In this document: piece by piece, positions 16,546 through 25,357 of the stretch
How the letters are laid out: the number at the start of each line of letters is the position of its first letter
Numbering within the stretch: the stretch's first letter is position 1
Assembly (NCBI GenBank): GCA_023957775.1
Contig: JAMLGR010000010.1
Coordinates: 62,001 to 126,000 of the forward strand
DNA from: Fimbriimonadaceae bacterium
GTDB lineage: Bacteria; Armatimonadota; Fimbriimonadia; Fimbriimonadales; Fimbriimonadaceae
DNA: 64,000 nucleotides
Direction: 5' to 3'
Position numbers and translations under genes: made by a program
The notes under the pieces: generated by a model
What the model was told of the DNA's origin: nothing
Database searches by the model: none
The model's input: only the letters and a program-made list of their open reading frames with translations

Positions 16546-17264
16546 GGAGCCTTCTCCCACTCCAACACATGGAAGTAGGGGACTCGCCAAAAGTGGTCCC
16601 ACTCCGGGTGCGCGGCCCGCAGGTCGTCGGGCGGCGCGGGTTCGAGATACTGCTTGAGCGTCAGGCCGCAAGTCAAGAACGCGCCCATCGTCGCACTCAT
16701 CGGCCGGTGCCAGTTCTCGACGGAGATTCCTTTCCACGCGACGCGGTTGGGGCGCTCCTCAAGGTAGCGATCGACGGGAAAGTGCAGCTTGTTCCCCGCC
16801 TCGTCGTGGAGCCAACCTCGCGGATCGGCCGTGCAGAACGCGTTGATGTTCGCGACGACCAGCCGCCCCCCCTTCCGCAGCGCGCGCGCCATCTCCGCGA
16901 TCGCGGCCCGGAAATCCGGAATATCGATCAGGGTGAGATACGAGACGACCAGATCGAACGCTCCATCGCACACCGGAAGCTGTTCTCCGCTGCCTCGGAG
17001 GTAGAAGCCGGCCCGATCCCTGGCCGAGGCCTCTTGGACGAGCCGCGGGATCGGATCGACGCCGAGCACCCACGCGCCCCGTTCGCGCAGCATCCTCGCG
17101 AAACGCCCCTCGCCGCAACCGACATCGAGCACTCTCCGCCCCTCCAGCGAGCCGCAAACGTCCAGCATGACGCGGTCGAGCAGGACCGTTCGGCTCGGGT
17201 CCCCCTCATCGACCGAGGCTATCCACGCATCGGCCGAATCGCTCCAGCCGCCATCTCCCCTCAC
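16542..17264 (-). CDS. Class I SAM-dependent methyltransferase
   Basis: A 240-residue soluble methyltransferase coupled to aat by a 4-bp overlap. Motif I is VLDVGCGEGRFARMLRERG (~residues 45-63), followed by VLGVDPIPRLV with the SAM-ribose acidic residue, GSGEQLPVCDGAFDLVVSY and RKGGRLVVANINAF. The C-terminal part (KLHFPVDRYLEERPNRVAWKGISVENWHRPMS) resembles small-molecule methyltransferases of the Methyltransf_11/25 type. Substrate unknown. Divergent from a DinB-fold gene 58 bp away. Confidence 0.85.
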   Translation of the reverse strand: MRGDGGWSDSADAWIASVDEGDPSRTVLLDRVMLDVCGSLEGRRVLDVGCGEGRFARMLRERGAWVLGVDPIPRLVQEASARDRAGFYLRGSGEQLPVCDGAFDLVVSYLTLIDIPDFRAAIAEMARALRKGGRLVVANINAFCTADPRGWLHDEAGNKLHFPVDRYLEERPNRVAWKGISVENWHRPMSATMGAFLTCGLTLKQYLEPAPPDDLRAAHPEWDHFWRVPYFHVLEWEKAP

Positions 17265-17322
17265 CCCAAGAGTCTAACCCTCTTGCCCAAAACGCGTATC
17301 GTCGGGAGGCTAGAATCGGGAC

Positions 17323-17742
17323 ATGACCGCTTCCGAGCTCCTCGCCTGGCAAATCGACGACGTGGGAAACCAAATTCTGAAGACGCTCGAGAACCTTCCC
17401 GCCGAGCATCGGGACGCGCGGGTCGTGCCCGGTGCGATGAGTCCCAACGACGTGATCGAGCATCTTTGCGAATGCTATGAGGCGGCAGCCGCCGTGGCGG
17501 AGGGACGCAAGCACCCGTGGGGCAGGTTCGCCTTCTCCGGGGAGACCTGGGAGGAGCGTCTCGCGCGGTGGAGGGAACTTCGATCGCGAGCGAAGGCGCT
17601 GGTCACCGGAGGCGACGACCCGAAGCGGCTCACGGAAGGGTACGAGTACATCGTCGGCCACGATGCGTACCACGTGGGCCAATTGTGCCAGCTCCGCCTG
17701 CACCTCGATCCCAAGTGGGACTCGATGAGCATCTACGGCTAG
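17323..17742 (+). CDS. DinB-fold protein
   Basis: A 139-residue four-helix-bundle protein of the DinB/YfiT type. The helices are TASELLAWQIDDVGNQILKTLENL, NDVIEHLCECYEAAAAVAEG, TWEERLARWRELRSRAKALV and HDAYHVGQLCQLRLHLD. Conserved metal-site positions of DinB proteins are two His in the last helix (H-D-A-Y-H-x-G-Q) and one His in helix 2 (I-E-H-L), all present here. Members often act in thiol-dependent transferase chemistry, but no substrate can be deduced. Its stop codon overlaps that of the convergent hydrolase gene. Confidence 0.82.
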   Translation: MTASELLAWQIDDVGNQILKTLENLPAEHRDARVVPGAMSPNDVIEHLCECYEAAAAVAEGRKHPWGRFAFSGETWEERLARWRELRSRAKALVTGGDDPKRLTEGYEYIVGHDAYHVGQLCQLRLHLDPKWDSMSIYG

Positions 17743-18587
17743 GTGCGTCCGTGGACGGACTCCCAGACGTCGGCAAGGTGCCGCGCGTGCGTCATGTGCG
17801 CCTGGGCGTCCTCGCCGCCGTATCCCCACAGATGCGCCCCGCCCGCATCGGCGCGCTCGAGCAGCGGAAACTGCGCATCCAGCGTCGCGGACAGGGTCCC
17901 CCGCTCCACCGGCTCCATCGCCATCCCGGCCGCGCGGGCAAGCGCGCGCGCACATGCGGTGCTGTTCGCATACGTGTCGGTCGGCACCTGGGAGTAGGTG
18001 AACACGAACGTTCGCTCGCCCGCCATGGCCGAGTGCACAAAGGGCAGCCAGACGTCGATTTGGCTGGGTTCCGGTACCTTCTCGTCCGCCGCGTAGGATG
18101 CGTACATCGAGTCGAGGAGCAGGATGCAGCGCACGCGTTTCCACTGCTCCGGGTCCCGCACGATCTCACGCACCGCGCCGTACCCGGCGCTGAAGCTGGT
18201 GATCGAGACGGTTCGCACCCGGTAGTCGCGGCGCCCGCGCGCCCGCACCGCCTCCTCGACCAGGCGTATCCAACGCGCCAGCCGCGTCCGATCCTCGAAC
18301 GGAGCGCGGTAGACGCTCGAGCCTTGCCCGTTGTTGAACACGATCAGCGGCCCGCGCAACTCTCGCGCGACGTGCTCGTCGATCGCGAACCAGGCCGCGC
18401 CGTGGAAGTGGATGGCCAGATCTTCGTCCGGTTCGCCATCGGGGATCAGCAGTTGGAACGAGACCTCTCGATCTTGGATCGTGAGCGTCTTCGCCGCGAC
18501 ATCCCAACCTGGCCCGATGTCCCGGTGGAACATCGGCGGAGGAATGGGCGGCGCGAGCAACAAGAGACAGGCGAGGGCCGTGACCAT
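17739..18587 (-). CDS. Secreted alpha/beta-hydrolase-like protein
   Basis: A 282-residue exported protein. The start MVTALACLLLLAPPIPPP gives a short signal peptide; an upstream in-frame ATG would add a charged stretch that spoils it. Core features fit an alpha/beta hydrolase: strand LAIHFHGAAWF (oxyanion H-G), the nucleophile elbow VSITSFSAGYGAVREI (S-F-S-A-G), the acidic strand CILLLDSMYASY and a late His (AHMTHARHLADVW). Conserved residues suggest an esterase or peptidase-like enzyme. Its stop overlaps the convergent DinB-fold gene by 4 bp. Confidence 0.75.
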   Translation of the reverse strand: MVTALACLLLLAPPIPPPMFHRDIGPGWDVAAKTLTIQDREVSFQLLIPDGEPDEDLAIHFHGAAWFAIDEHVARELRGPLIVFNNGQGSSVYRAPFEDRTRLARWIRLVEEAVRARGRRDYRVRTVSITSFSAGYGAVREIVRDPEQWKRVRCILLLDSMYASYAADEKVPEPSQIDVWLPFVHSAMAGERTFVFTYSQVPTDTYANSTACARALARAAGMAMEPVERGTLSATLDAQFPLLERADAGGAHLWGYGGEDAQAHMTHARHLADVWESVHGRT

Positions 18588-18658
18588 GCGTTTCCGTTCG
18601 ACCCCGATGGCGCGTTTCCCTGCGGACACCGGGCGGACCGAGCGGTATAACGAGCGTC

Positions 18659-19927
18659 ATGGCAGACGCCCGCCCACCGGCGCGAACGTCCCGCTGGATC
18701 CTCATCGGGGGGCCGCTCGGGTTGGCGCTCGGATTCGCGATCGGCTCCTTCGCGGACACCTCCTCCCTGCTGCCGATCTTCCAGCCGATCGGCGCGCTCT
18801 GGATGAACGCGATGCGGGTCGCCGTGGTGCCGCTCACCGTGTGCCTGCTGGTCCTCGGCGTCTGCTCGCTGCCGCGCGGAAAGGACCTCGGCCGGTGGGG
18901 GAGCGCGATGTTCGCCTGCTTCCTCGCCTTGCTCGTCGCCGGCGCCGCGATCACGCTCCTGATCGGAGTTCCCTACCTCGCCGCCTACGGTCCCGCTCCC
19001 ATCGATCTGCCGCAGATCGCGGGCAGGGTTCCCGCGGAGACGCCGCCCGCGAAGCCCTGGACCGACATCCTGCTTCCGTCCAACCTCTTCGCCGCGGCGG
19101 CGAGCGGCGAGCTGCTCTCGCTCTGCGTTCTTGCGATCCTGTTCGGGTTCGCGGTCAGGTCGCTCCCTTTGGAGAGCCGCAGACCGCTCGAGCTCCTGTT
19201 CGCCTCGCTGCGGGACGCGACCCTGACGTTCGTGCGGTGGACCGTCGCCCTGCTGCCCATCGGCGCCTTCTCGCTCGCGCTGGCCTTCGGTGCGAGCTCG
19301 GGCTTCCGGGTAGCGCGCGAGATCGTGCATTTCACTGTCTTCGCCACCGCGCTGATGCTCCTTCTGTGCCTTTTGGTGATGATCGCGACGCGATTGGCGG
19401 GACGGCTGCGATGGGCCGACTACTTCCGGGTGATCCTCCCCATTCAGGCCGTCGCCGTCGGAACGCGATCGTCGATCGCGACCCTGCCTTCGGTCATCGA
19501 AGGAGCCCAGCGACTCGGCTTGCCGGAGCCGGCCATCGACCTGGTCGTGCCCGGCTCCTCGAGTCTGTTCAAGGCCAACCGCATCGTCTCGTCGACCGCG
19601 AAAGTGCTGTTCATGGCCGCCCTGTTTCACGTGACCCTCGACCCCGCCACGATCGCCGTGTTTCTCGGAACGATCGCGATTCTCGCGTTCGCCTCCCCCG
19701 GGATTCCCAGCGTCGCCACGGGCTCGACGTTCGGCGCGTACCTCGCCGCGGGTATTCCGGCCGAGGGCATCGTGATGTTCGAGGTCGCCAACTCGCTGAC
19801 CGATTTCGCCAAGACCGCGCTCAACGTGACCGCCAACCTGGCCGTAGCGGTGCTCGCGTCCCGGTGGGTCGCGCGAAGCGAAGCGAAGGCCGCGTCGGGA
19901 CGCCCCCTTCAGTCCAGCCCGATCTGA
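18659..19927 (+). CDS. Dicarboxylate/amino acid:cation symporter (DAACS family)
   Basis: A 422-residue inner-membrane transporter that takes up dicarboxylates or acidic amino acids with Na+ or H+. Eight or more hydrophobic segments are visible (WILIGGPLGLALGFAIGSF, MFACFLALLVAGAAITLLIG, LLSLCVLAILFGFAVR and others). Diagnostic motifs are GTRSSIATLPSVIEGAQRLGLPE (the Ser-rich re-entrant loop HP1, with RSSIATLP in place of the usual SSSATLP), PGSSSLFKANRIVSS and SPGIPSVATGSTFGAYLAAGIPAEGI (HP2). The substrate cannot be fixed from sequence. Its 3' end overlaps the convergent ATP-grasp gene by 19 bp. Confidence 0.9.
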   Translation: MADARPPARTSRWILIGGPLGLALGFAIGSFADTSSLLPIFQPIGALWMNAMRVAVVPLTVCLLVLGVCSLPRGKDLGRWGSAMFACFLALLVAGAAITLLIGVPYLAAYGPAPIDLPQIAGRVPAETPPAKPWTDILLPSNLFAAAASGELLSLCVLAILFGFAVRSLPLESRRPLELLFASLRDATLTFVRWTVALLPIGAFSLALAFGASSGFRVAREIVHFTVFATALMLLLCLLVMIATRLAGRLRWADYFRVILPIQAVAVGTRSSIATLPSVIEGAQRLGLPEPAIDLVVPGSSSLFKANRIVSSTAKVLFMAALFHVTLDPATIAVFLGTIAILAFASPGIPSVATGSTFGAYLAAGIPAEGIVMFEVANSLTDFAKTALNVTANLAVAVLASRWVARSEAKAASGRPLQSSPI

Positions 19928-20835
19928 AACGCGAGGGGAGCGCCCGCAAGGTCGAGCCCGGCGAGGAGATCTTGAAACGCGGCCTTTCGCCTCGGCCTCA
20001 TGATGCGGCGCGCGCGCGTCCGAGAGAACCAGCGGCGCTTGAAGAAGGTGGTCCCCATCGACGGATTGTCGTTGATCTCCCACACCTGGACCCGACCCTC
20101 CTTGAGGGCATAGTCCATCCGGCCGTACTCCAAACGCGCGACTTGGAACGCGGCCAGGACCTGGTCGCGCTCGGCAAAGCTCTGGAGCCACTCGACTTCG
20201 CGACTTCCGACCAGATCGCGCCGATCCGATTCGCGCTTGGCGTTCCAACCGACCGAAGCGAACATGTGGCCCGCCACCACGTGGGGGCCGAAGCGGAACG
20301 CCCCATACTTGGCGAACACGCCCTCAGGGTCGGACGTGTCGAGGTACTCGACGGCCAGGAGGCGGTCGATCGGATGGCCCGCTTCCACGAGCTCCGACAG
20401 TGCCGCGTCCAGCTCGGCACGGGAGTGCAATAGGGACGTCAACGGACCGATGTGTCGATCCGTGTAGCGAAGGAACGCGGGATAGCGCATCTCCTCGCCA
20501 ACCTCCGACGCCCGATAGACGTTGAAGTCGTTCACACCTGCCTCGTAGAGGGTTCGCAGCAGTTCGAACCGCTTGAGGTGGTCCGTGGGGTGGTTCAAGG
20601 TGCGGACCGCCCCTTCGTGGGCTTGGAGCACGCCGTGCAGTTTGACGGCGAGGCGCGTCTCCTCCGACGTGGCCCGCTCCATGTCGGTGAACAGGTAGAG
20701 TCCCCGAGGCCACGACGATCGCTCGGGAATCTGACGGTACTGGACGACTTCGATCGCGCTCCCCAGGGGTTGGGAGCGGTCCGAGACGTGCGCGAGCGTC
20801 CTGCGCCCCGCCTCCGTAGCCAAGTGCACGATCAC
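19909..20835 (-). CDS. ATP-grasp-like protein
   Basis: A 308-residue protein with an ATP-grasp-style core. After a phosphate-binding-like stretch (HPTDHLKRFELLRTLYEAGVNDFNVY) it has the acidic strands AVEYLDTSDPEGVF and the metal-site signature YGRMDYALKEGRVQVWEINDNPSMG, where Asp, Glu and Asn would bind Mg2+ (D...E-x-N-x-x-P). This resembles enzymes that form amide bonds or phosphorylate small molecules, such as RimK or D-Ala ligase relatives, but no specific subfamily is recognised. It stands alone between a convergent transporter and a terminator pointing towards it. Confidence 0.75.
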   Translation of the reverse strand: MIVHLATEAGRRTLAHVSDRSQPLGSAIEVVQYRQIPERSSWPRGLYLFTDMERATSEETRLAVKLHGVLQAHEGAVRTLNHPTDHLKRFELLRTLYEAGVNDFNVYRASEVGEEMRYPAFLRYTDRHIGPLTSLLHSRAELDAALSELVEAGHPIDRLLAVEYLDTSDPEGVFAKYGAFRFGPHVVAGHMFASVGWNAKRESDRRDLVGSREVEWLQSFAERDQVLAAFQVARLEYGRMDYALKEGRVQVWEINDNPSMGTTFFKRRWFSRTRARRIMRPRRKAAFQDLLAGLDLAGAPLAFQIGLD

Positions 20836-20866
20836 GAGGGAAGTCTACTTGGCGGGCCTCGGCAGC

Positions 20867-20893
20867 AAAAAAAAGCCCCGCCTTTGGCGGGGC
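20867..20893 (-). terminator. Rho-independent terminator, minus strand
   Basis: On the minus strand an 8-bp stem GCCCCGCC/GGCGGGGC with a 3-base loop is followed by eight U residues. No minus-strand protein gene lies upstream of it within the neighbouring 200 bp or beyond (the next genes are all plus-strand), so it must end a short, independent transcript. Confidence 0.85.
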
Positions 20894-20984
20894 AGGCGGA
20901 GGCGCCTGGCCTCCCTTATTGAGCTCCTTGCGGTTGTCCGCTCGTTGGCGGACGGGTTCTTCCGTGCCTTCTCATTCAAGGCAC
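20867..20984 (-). ncRNA. Candidate structured small RNA
   Basis: Four stem-loops in a row on the minus strand: TGCCTT/AAGGCA (20965-20983), GTCCGC/GCGGAC (20936-20953), GGAGG/CCTCC (20898-20914) and the terminator stem. The 5' end and promoter are not identified. A 19-codon frame also exists here on the minus strand (MRRHGRTRPPTSGQPQGAQ) but lacks a ribosome binding site. No known RNA family was recognised. Confidence 0.4.
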
Positions 20985-21095
20985 TTAGTGGAAGATACGC
21001 TATCTTGGACGCAAGAAGTTTCCCAAAGATTCGACTGATTCGAAAGACCTAGCAAGAAGTGCCCCGAAACCTGTCCGCCCGCTGCCCCGTCGTTC

Positions 21096-21575
21096 ATGGG
21101 GATGGGTGATTTGCGCAACGATTACCAGGAGGAGGATGTCGAGGAGATCCTCAGGCGCGCGGCACGCATCGAGTCTGCGGGAGCGCGCCGCGAGCGCGAG
21201 ACGCTCGTCCGCACGGCGGCCGAAATCGGAATCAGCGAAGAGTCCCTGGCTCTGGCCGAGGCGGAGTACGCCAAGGATCGGTCCCACCTCGGGCTGGAGG
21301 ACGCGTATCGCACCGAGCAGCGGCGCGAGTTCTTCGAGCACTTGTCGGCCTATGTGGGCGTCAACGCCTTCCTCATCGCGATCAACCTGCTCCGGTTTCA
21401 CGGCTCGTTCTGGGCGATCTGGCCCTTGCTCGGATGGGGCCTCGGGCTCTATTTCCACGCGATGCGTGCGCTCAACCCCAACAACAGCGAATACCAGGCT
21501 GGATTGAGGCGGTACCTCAAGCGAAAGGGCCGCAAGGCGCGCGAGGCGCCGCATCCAGAGTCCCCACAGGTATAA
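21096..21575 (+). CDS. 2TM-domain membrane protein
   Basis: A 159-residue protein. The N-terminal ~75 residues are charged and helical ([47 protein letters not shown]), resembling a SHOCT-like or regulatory helical hairpin. The C-terminal part has two transmembrane helices ([18 protein letters not shown] and [21 protein letters not shown]), the 2TM-domain pattern (F-x-x-H-l-x-x-Y-v-x-V-N). It lies 107 bp upstream of rpsB on the same strand. No specific function is known. Confidence 0.78.
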   Translation: MGMGDLRNDYQEEDVEEILRRAARIESAGARRERETLVRTAAEIGISEESLALAEAEYAKDRSHLGLEDAYRTEQRREFFEHLSAYVGVNAFLIAINLLRFHGSFWAIWPLLGWGLGLYFHAMRALNPNNSEYQAGLRRYLKRKGRKAREAPHPESPQV

Positions 21576-21621
21576 TTCCCTCCGTTACGAACGACGCACG
21601 GGCTCGGCAGCGCAGCCAGGT

Positions 21622-21635
21622 CCCCGGAAACGGGG
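21622..21635 (+). promoter_or_regulatory. rpsB leader hairpin with GAAA tetraloop
   Basis: CCCCG-GAAA-CGGGG in the 107-bp rpsB leader forms a stable hairpin 47 bp before the start codon, inside a larger partly self-complementary stretch. Ribosomal protein S2 regulates its own leader in many bacteria; whether this hairpin takes part is an inference. Confidence 0.4.
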
Positions 21636-21682
21636 TTGCCGCGCAAATCCAACCGGCCCGGAGGAACAACCTGGAGGAAACC

Positions 21683-22504
21683 ATGGCTCAGCTCAGCATG
21701 AAGGAGCTGCTTGAATCCGGCGTGCATTTCGGGCACCAGACCCGACGCTGGAATCCGAAGATGAAGCGCTATATCTATGGCGCGCGGAACGGCATCTACA
21801 TCGTCGACCTGCACCAGACGATCAAGCTCTTCGAAGAGGCGCTCGACTACGTCAAGAAGGTCGCCGAGGACGGCGGCACGGTACTGTTCGTCGGCACGAA
21901 GAAGCAGGCGCAGGCGGCGGTGAAGGAAGCCGCGCAGCGCTCGGGACAGTTCTTCGTCTGCGAGCGCTGGCTCGGCGGCACGCTGACCAACTGGAAGACG
22001 ATCCAGCAGCGCATCGGCCGGCTCAAGGAGCTCGACCGGATGGAAGCAGACGGCTATTTCGACCGGCTCCCCAAGAAGGAGATGCTCAAGCGACGCGAAG
22101 AGCGCGAGAAGCTGAACCGCTATCTCGAAGGGATCCGCGATCTGCCGGGGATGCCCGCGGCGATGTTCGTCGTGGACCTCAACAAGGAGGCCATCGCGGT
22201 CGCCGAGGCGCGCAAGATGAACATCCCGATCGTCGCGATCGTGGACACGAACTGCGACCCCGACATGGCGGAGTACGTGATCCCCGGCAACGACGACGCG
22301 ATCCGCGCGATCCGGCTGGTCACCAGCAAGATGGCCGAGGCGATCCTCGAGGCGCGCCCGTTGGACGAGTCCGTCACGGAAGGCACGCTCACCGAAGAGG
22401 GCGAGATCGCCGAGGATGGAGCGGAGTCGTACGGCGCGGTGGACGAAGAGCTGCTGCGCGCGTTCTCGGTCGATGACGAGTTGGATACGGAGGAGAAAGT
22501 CTAA
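21683..22504 (+). CDS. rpsB: 30S ribosomal protein S2
   Basis: A 273-residue ribosomal protein that joins the 30S subunit late and helps dock S1. The ATG at 21683 follows a good ribosome binding site (GGAGGA, 7 bp). [41 protein letters not shown] is the universally conserved N-terminus, and [17 protein letters not shown] and [14 protein letters not shown]-type strands ([26 protein letters not shown]) complete the family pattern. The C-terminal ~40 residues are acidic and longer than in E. coli. First gene of an overlapping operon with tsf, pyrH, frr and uppS. Confidence 0.98.
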   Translation: MAQLSMKELLESGVHFGHQTRRWNPKMKRYIYGARNGIYIVDLHQTIKLFEEALDYVKKVAEDGGTVLFVGTKKQAQAAVKEAAQRSGQFFVCERWLGGTLTNWKTIQQRIGRLKELDRMEADGYFDRLPKKEMLKRREEREKLNRYLEGIRDLPGMPAAMFVVDLNKEAIAVAEARKMNIPIVAIVDTNCDPDMAEYVIPGNDDAIRAIRLVTSKMAEAILEARPLDESVTEGTLTEEGEIAEDGAESYGAVDEELLRAFSVDDELDTEEKV

Positions 22505-23352
22505 TGGCGTTCAGCGCATCTGACGTAATGAGGCTTCGCAACGAGACCGATGCCCCGATGATGGAGTGCAAGGCCGCGCTGGCCGAAGCCGGCGGCGATT
22601 TCGAGAAGGCGAAGGCGCTCCTGCGCGAAAAGGGGAAAGCCGCGGCCGCCAAGCGCGCCGACCGGTCCACCGCGGCGGGCGTCGTCGCGTTCGCCTCGAG
22701 CCCCGACGGGAAGACCGTGGGCGGCTTGGTCCTTGAGTCCGAGACGGACTTCGTGGCCAAGAACGAGATGTTCATCGAGGCGGCCCAGAAGCTTGCCGAG
22801 ATGTTCCGCGACAACGATCCCGGGCAGGACCCCTACGCCGTGTCCGCCCAGGGCACCACGGTGCGGGACATCGTGGACGAGCTGGTCGGCAAGATCCGAG
22901 AGAACATCCAGGTCACCCGGGCCATCCGCCTGACGGGCTCCAACCCCATCGCGACCTACGTGCATCACGACAAGACCAAGGGCGCAGCCGTCGAGCTGGC
23001 CGGCGATGCCTCCAACGCGCTGGACGCGGGCTTCAAGGTCGCGGTCCAGACCGTGTCGAACCCGCCGCAGTTCATCGCGAAGGACGAGGTGCCGCAGGAG
23101 AAGATCGATCGCGAGATGGAGATCGAGGTTCAACGCGCGCTCAACGAGGGCAAGCCCGAGAACATTGCAAAGAACATCGCCATGGGCCGCATCAACAAGG
23201 AGTACCTCAAACAGGTGGTCCTGCTCGAACAGCCGTTCTATGCGGACGCCGCCAAATCGGTCGCGCAGTACCTCCAGGAGGAGGCCAAGGCCGGCGGCGG
23301 ATCGTTGAGTGTGAAGTCGTTCACCTATCTCGCCGTCGGCGGAGGGTCTTAA
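22504..23352 (+). CDS. tsf: Elongation factor Ts
   Basis: A 282-residue nucleotide-exchange factor that reloads EF-Tu with GTP. Its ATG overlaps the rpsB stop by one base (TAATG). The N-terminal UBA-like part reads SASDVMRLRNETDAPMMECKAALAEAGGDFEKAKALLREKG, and the exchange motif LESETDFVAKNEMF (T-D-F-V) is intact. The core and C-terminal helices (VEIQRALNEGKPENIAK-like, QVVLLEQPFYADAAKSVAQYL) match the usual order. Length is typical. Confidence 0.98.
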   Translation: MAFSASDVMRLRNETDAPMMECKAALAEAGGDFEKAKALLREKGKAAAAKRADRSTAAGVVAFASSPDGKTVGGLVLESETDFVAKNEMFIEAAQKLAEMFRDNDPGQDPYAVSAQGTTVRDIVDELVGKIRENIQVTRAIRLTGSNPIATYVHHDKTKGAAVELAGDASNALDAGFKVAVQTVSNPPQFIAKDEVPQEKIDREMEIEVQRALNEGKPENIAKNIAMGRINKEYLKQVVLLEQPFYADAAKSVAQYLQEEAKAGGGSLSVKSFTYLAVGGGS

Positions 23353-23359
23353 TCCTCCG

Positions 23360-24085
23360 ATGATCGAGCGTCGCCCCTTCAAGCGCGTGCTCGTCAAGCT
23401 CAGCGGCGAAGCCCTCGCGGGCGGTCTGGGCGCGGGTCTCGACTCGGAGACCCTGGCCTACATCGCCCGCGAACTGGCCTCCGTCCACTCGAAGGGCGTG
23501 GAGGTGGCGGTCGTGGTCGGGGGCGGCAACTTCATCCGTGGAGACGTGTTCTCCTCGGAGGGAGGCATCGACCGCACCGTCGCCGACCAGATGGGCATGC
23601 TCGGCACCCTGATCAACGCCCTGGCCCTCCAATCGGCGATCGAGAGCGCGGGGGTCCCCACGCGGGTCCAGTCGGCGATCGAGGTGAGCCAGGTCGCGGA
23701 GAGCTTCATCCGCAGGCGCGCGATCCGCCACCTCGAAAAGGGCCGCGTCGTCGTGTTCGCGGCCGGAACGGGCAACCCATACTTCACCACGGATACCGCG
23801 GCGGTCCTGCGGGCCCTCGAGATCGAGGCGGGTTGCCTCATCAAGGCCACGAAGGTGGACGGCGTGTACGACAAGGACCCGAACAAGCACGAGGGGGCGA
23901 CCCGGTTCGAGACCGTGCAGTTCACCGAGGCGATCAGCCGCCGCCTGGCGGTGATGGACCAGACCGCTTTCACGATGTGCCGGGAGCACCGCCTTCCGAT
24001 CATCGTGTTAGACTTCAACACTCCCGGATCCATGGTCCGGGCCGTCCAGGGAGAGCCTGTGGGCACTCTCGTAGGGGGTGAATGA
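23360..24085 (+). CDS. pyrH: UMP kinase
   Basis: A 241-residue hexameric kinase that phosphorylates UMP to UDP, the first committed step towards UTP and CTP after OMP decarboxylation. Key segments: VLVKLSGEALAGGL (phosphate-binding), VVVGGGNFIRG, DRTVADQMGMLGTLINALAL (UMP site), GTGNPYFTTDTAAVLRALEIEA, ATKVDGVYDKDPNKH and the late VLDFNTPGSMVRAVQGEPVGTLV. Seven bp after tsf; overlaps frr by 4 bp (ATGA), so translation is coupled. Confidence 0.97.
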   Translation: MIERRPFKRVLVKLSGEALAGGLGAGLDSETLAYIARELASVHSKGVEVAVVVGGGNFIRGDVFSSEGGIDRTVADQMGMLGTLINALALQSAIESAGVPTRVQSAIEVSQVAESFIRRRAIRHLEKGRVVVFAAGTGNPYFTTDTAAVLRALEIEAGCLIKATKVDGVYDKDPNKHEGATRFETVQFTEAISRRLAVMDQTAFTMCREHRLPIIVLDFNTPGSMVRAVQGEPVGTLVGGE

Positions 24086-24645
24086 TGACGCCAGATCAGA
24101 TGCTGAAAGATGGAGACCACCGCATGCAGCAAGCCATCGAGGCGATGCTGCACGACTTCGCGAGCTACCGCACCGGACGGGCGAATCCCGCCGTCCTCGA
24201 GCGCGTTCACGTCGAGTACTACGGCGTCGAGACGCCGATGAACCAGATCGCCAACATCAGCATCCCCGAGCCGCGCCAACTGATGATCACGCCGTACGAC
24301 AAGTCGTCGCTCGCCAACATCGAGCGGGCGATCCTCAAGAGCGATCTCGGCATCAACCCGACCAACGACGGCCAGAACATCCGCCTCAACTTCCCCGCAA
24401 TGACCGAGGAGCGGCGCAAGGAGATGGTCAAACAGGTCAACACGCGCTCGGAACAGGCGTGCGTCGCCATCCGCAACGTCCGCCGCGACGTCATCGAGCA
24501 CCTCAAAGCCGCTGAGAAGGAGAAGGAGCTCAGCGAGGACCAGCTCCGCTCGTACGAACACAAGGTCCAAGAACTCACCGACAAGCACGTCGCCCACGTC
24601 CACGAGCTTCAAAAGCAGAAGGACGCGGAATTGATGGAAGTTTAG
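24082..24645 (+). CDS. frr: Ribosome recycling factor
   Basis: A 187-residue L-shaped factor that splits post-termination ribosomes with EF-G. Conserved features are the helical domain with ASYRTGRANPAVLERVHVEYYGVETPMNQIANI, the beta domain PEPRQLMITPYDKSSLANIERAILKSDLGINPTNDGQNIRLNFPAMTEERRKEMVKQV, and the C-terminal helices VRRDVIEHLKAAEKEKELSEDQLRSYEHKVQELTDKHV. All are in the normal order and length. Overlaps pyrH at its start and is followed after 4 bp by uppS. Confidence 0.98.
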   Translation: MMTPDQMLKDGDHRMQQAIEAMLHDFASYRTGRANPAVLERVHVEYYGVETPMNQIANISIPEPRQLMITPYDKSSLANIERAILKSDLGINPTNDGQNIRLNFPAMTEERRKEMVKQVNTRSEQACVAIRNVRRDVIEHLKAAEKEKELSEDQLRSYEHKVQELTDKHVAHVHELQKQKDAELMEV

Positions 24646-24649
24646 GGGA

Positions 24650-25354
24650 GTGTCGACACTCGACACTCTCCCCAAGCATGTTGGGATCATCATGGACGGC
24701 AACGGCCGATGGGCGCGGTCGCGCGGCCTCGGGAGGCTGTTGGGCCATCGAGAAGGCTACAAGACGCTGCGAGGCGTGCTGCTCGACGCCTCCGAGCTGG
24801 GCATCCGCTACTTGACCGTGTACGCCTTCTCCGCCGAAAACTGGCGCCGCCCAGAGGAGGAGGTGTCCGGCCTCATGAAGCTGATCGAACGCGCCGCGCG
24901 CGACGAGCTGCGCATGATGCACCAGAACGGGGTTCGGGTCGAGGCGACCGGGCGGATCCACGAGCTGCCGTCCGGACTCCAGGAGGCGCTTCGCGAAGGC
25001 ATCGAGACCACCCGCCACAACACAGGGATCACCTTCACCCTCGCGGTGAACTACGGCGGACGCGCGGAGATCGTCGATGCGGTGCGCACGTTGATCCACG
25101 ACGGCGTGGAGGAAGAGGACGTCGACGAGGGCGCGATCTCCGAACGCCTCTACCACCCCGAACATCCGGAGCCCGACCTGATCATCCGCACGGCGGGCGA
25201 GATGCGCACGAGCAACTTCCTGCTCTGGCAGGCCGCCTACGCCGAACTCTACGTGACCGACACCCCGTGGCCCGAGTTCGGCAGAAAGGAGCTGGAAGCC
25301 GCTCTCGAGGCCTACGCCAAACGCACGCGCAAGTTCGGCGCCGTCGTGGAGTAA
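24650..25354 (+). CDS. uppS: Undecaprenyl diphosphate synthase
   Basis: A 234-residue cis-prenyltransferase that makes the C55 lipid carrier for cell-wall synthesis. The catalytic Asp lies in HVGIIMDGNGRWARSRG; other motifs are GHREGYKTLR, LTVYAFSAENWRRPEEEV (Asn/Arg/Glu), AVNYGGRAEIVDA and PDLIIRTAGEMRTSNFLLWQAAYAELYVTDTPWPEF. The last is the diphosphate-binding region, with Ala where most family members have Ser (R-T-A-G-E). The GTG start sits inside two CGACACT heptamers, which make up codons 2-6. Last gene of the translation/cell-wall operon. Confidence 0.96.
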   Translation: MSTLDTLPKHVGIIMDGNGRWARSRGLGRLLGHREGYKTLRGVLLDASELGIRYLTVYAFSAENWRRPEEEVSGLMKLIERAARDELRMMHQNGVRVEATGRIHELPSGLQEALREGIETTRHNTGITFTLAVNYGGRAEIVDAVRTLIHDGVEEEDVDEGAISERLYHPEHPEPDLIIRTAGEMRTSNFLLWQAAYAELYVTDTPWPEFGRKELEAALEAYAKRTRKFGAVVE

Positions 25355-25357
25355 CCG

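Noticed and set aside
20849-21052. Plus-strand 67-codon frame across the terminator region
   Set aside because: It reads through the minus-strand terminator stem and its A-run; no ribosome binding site.
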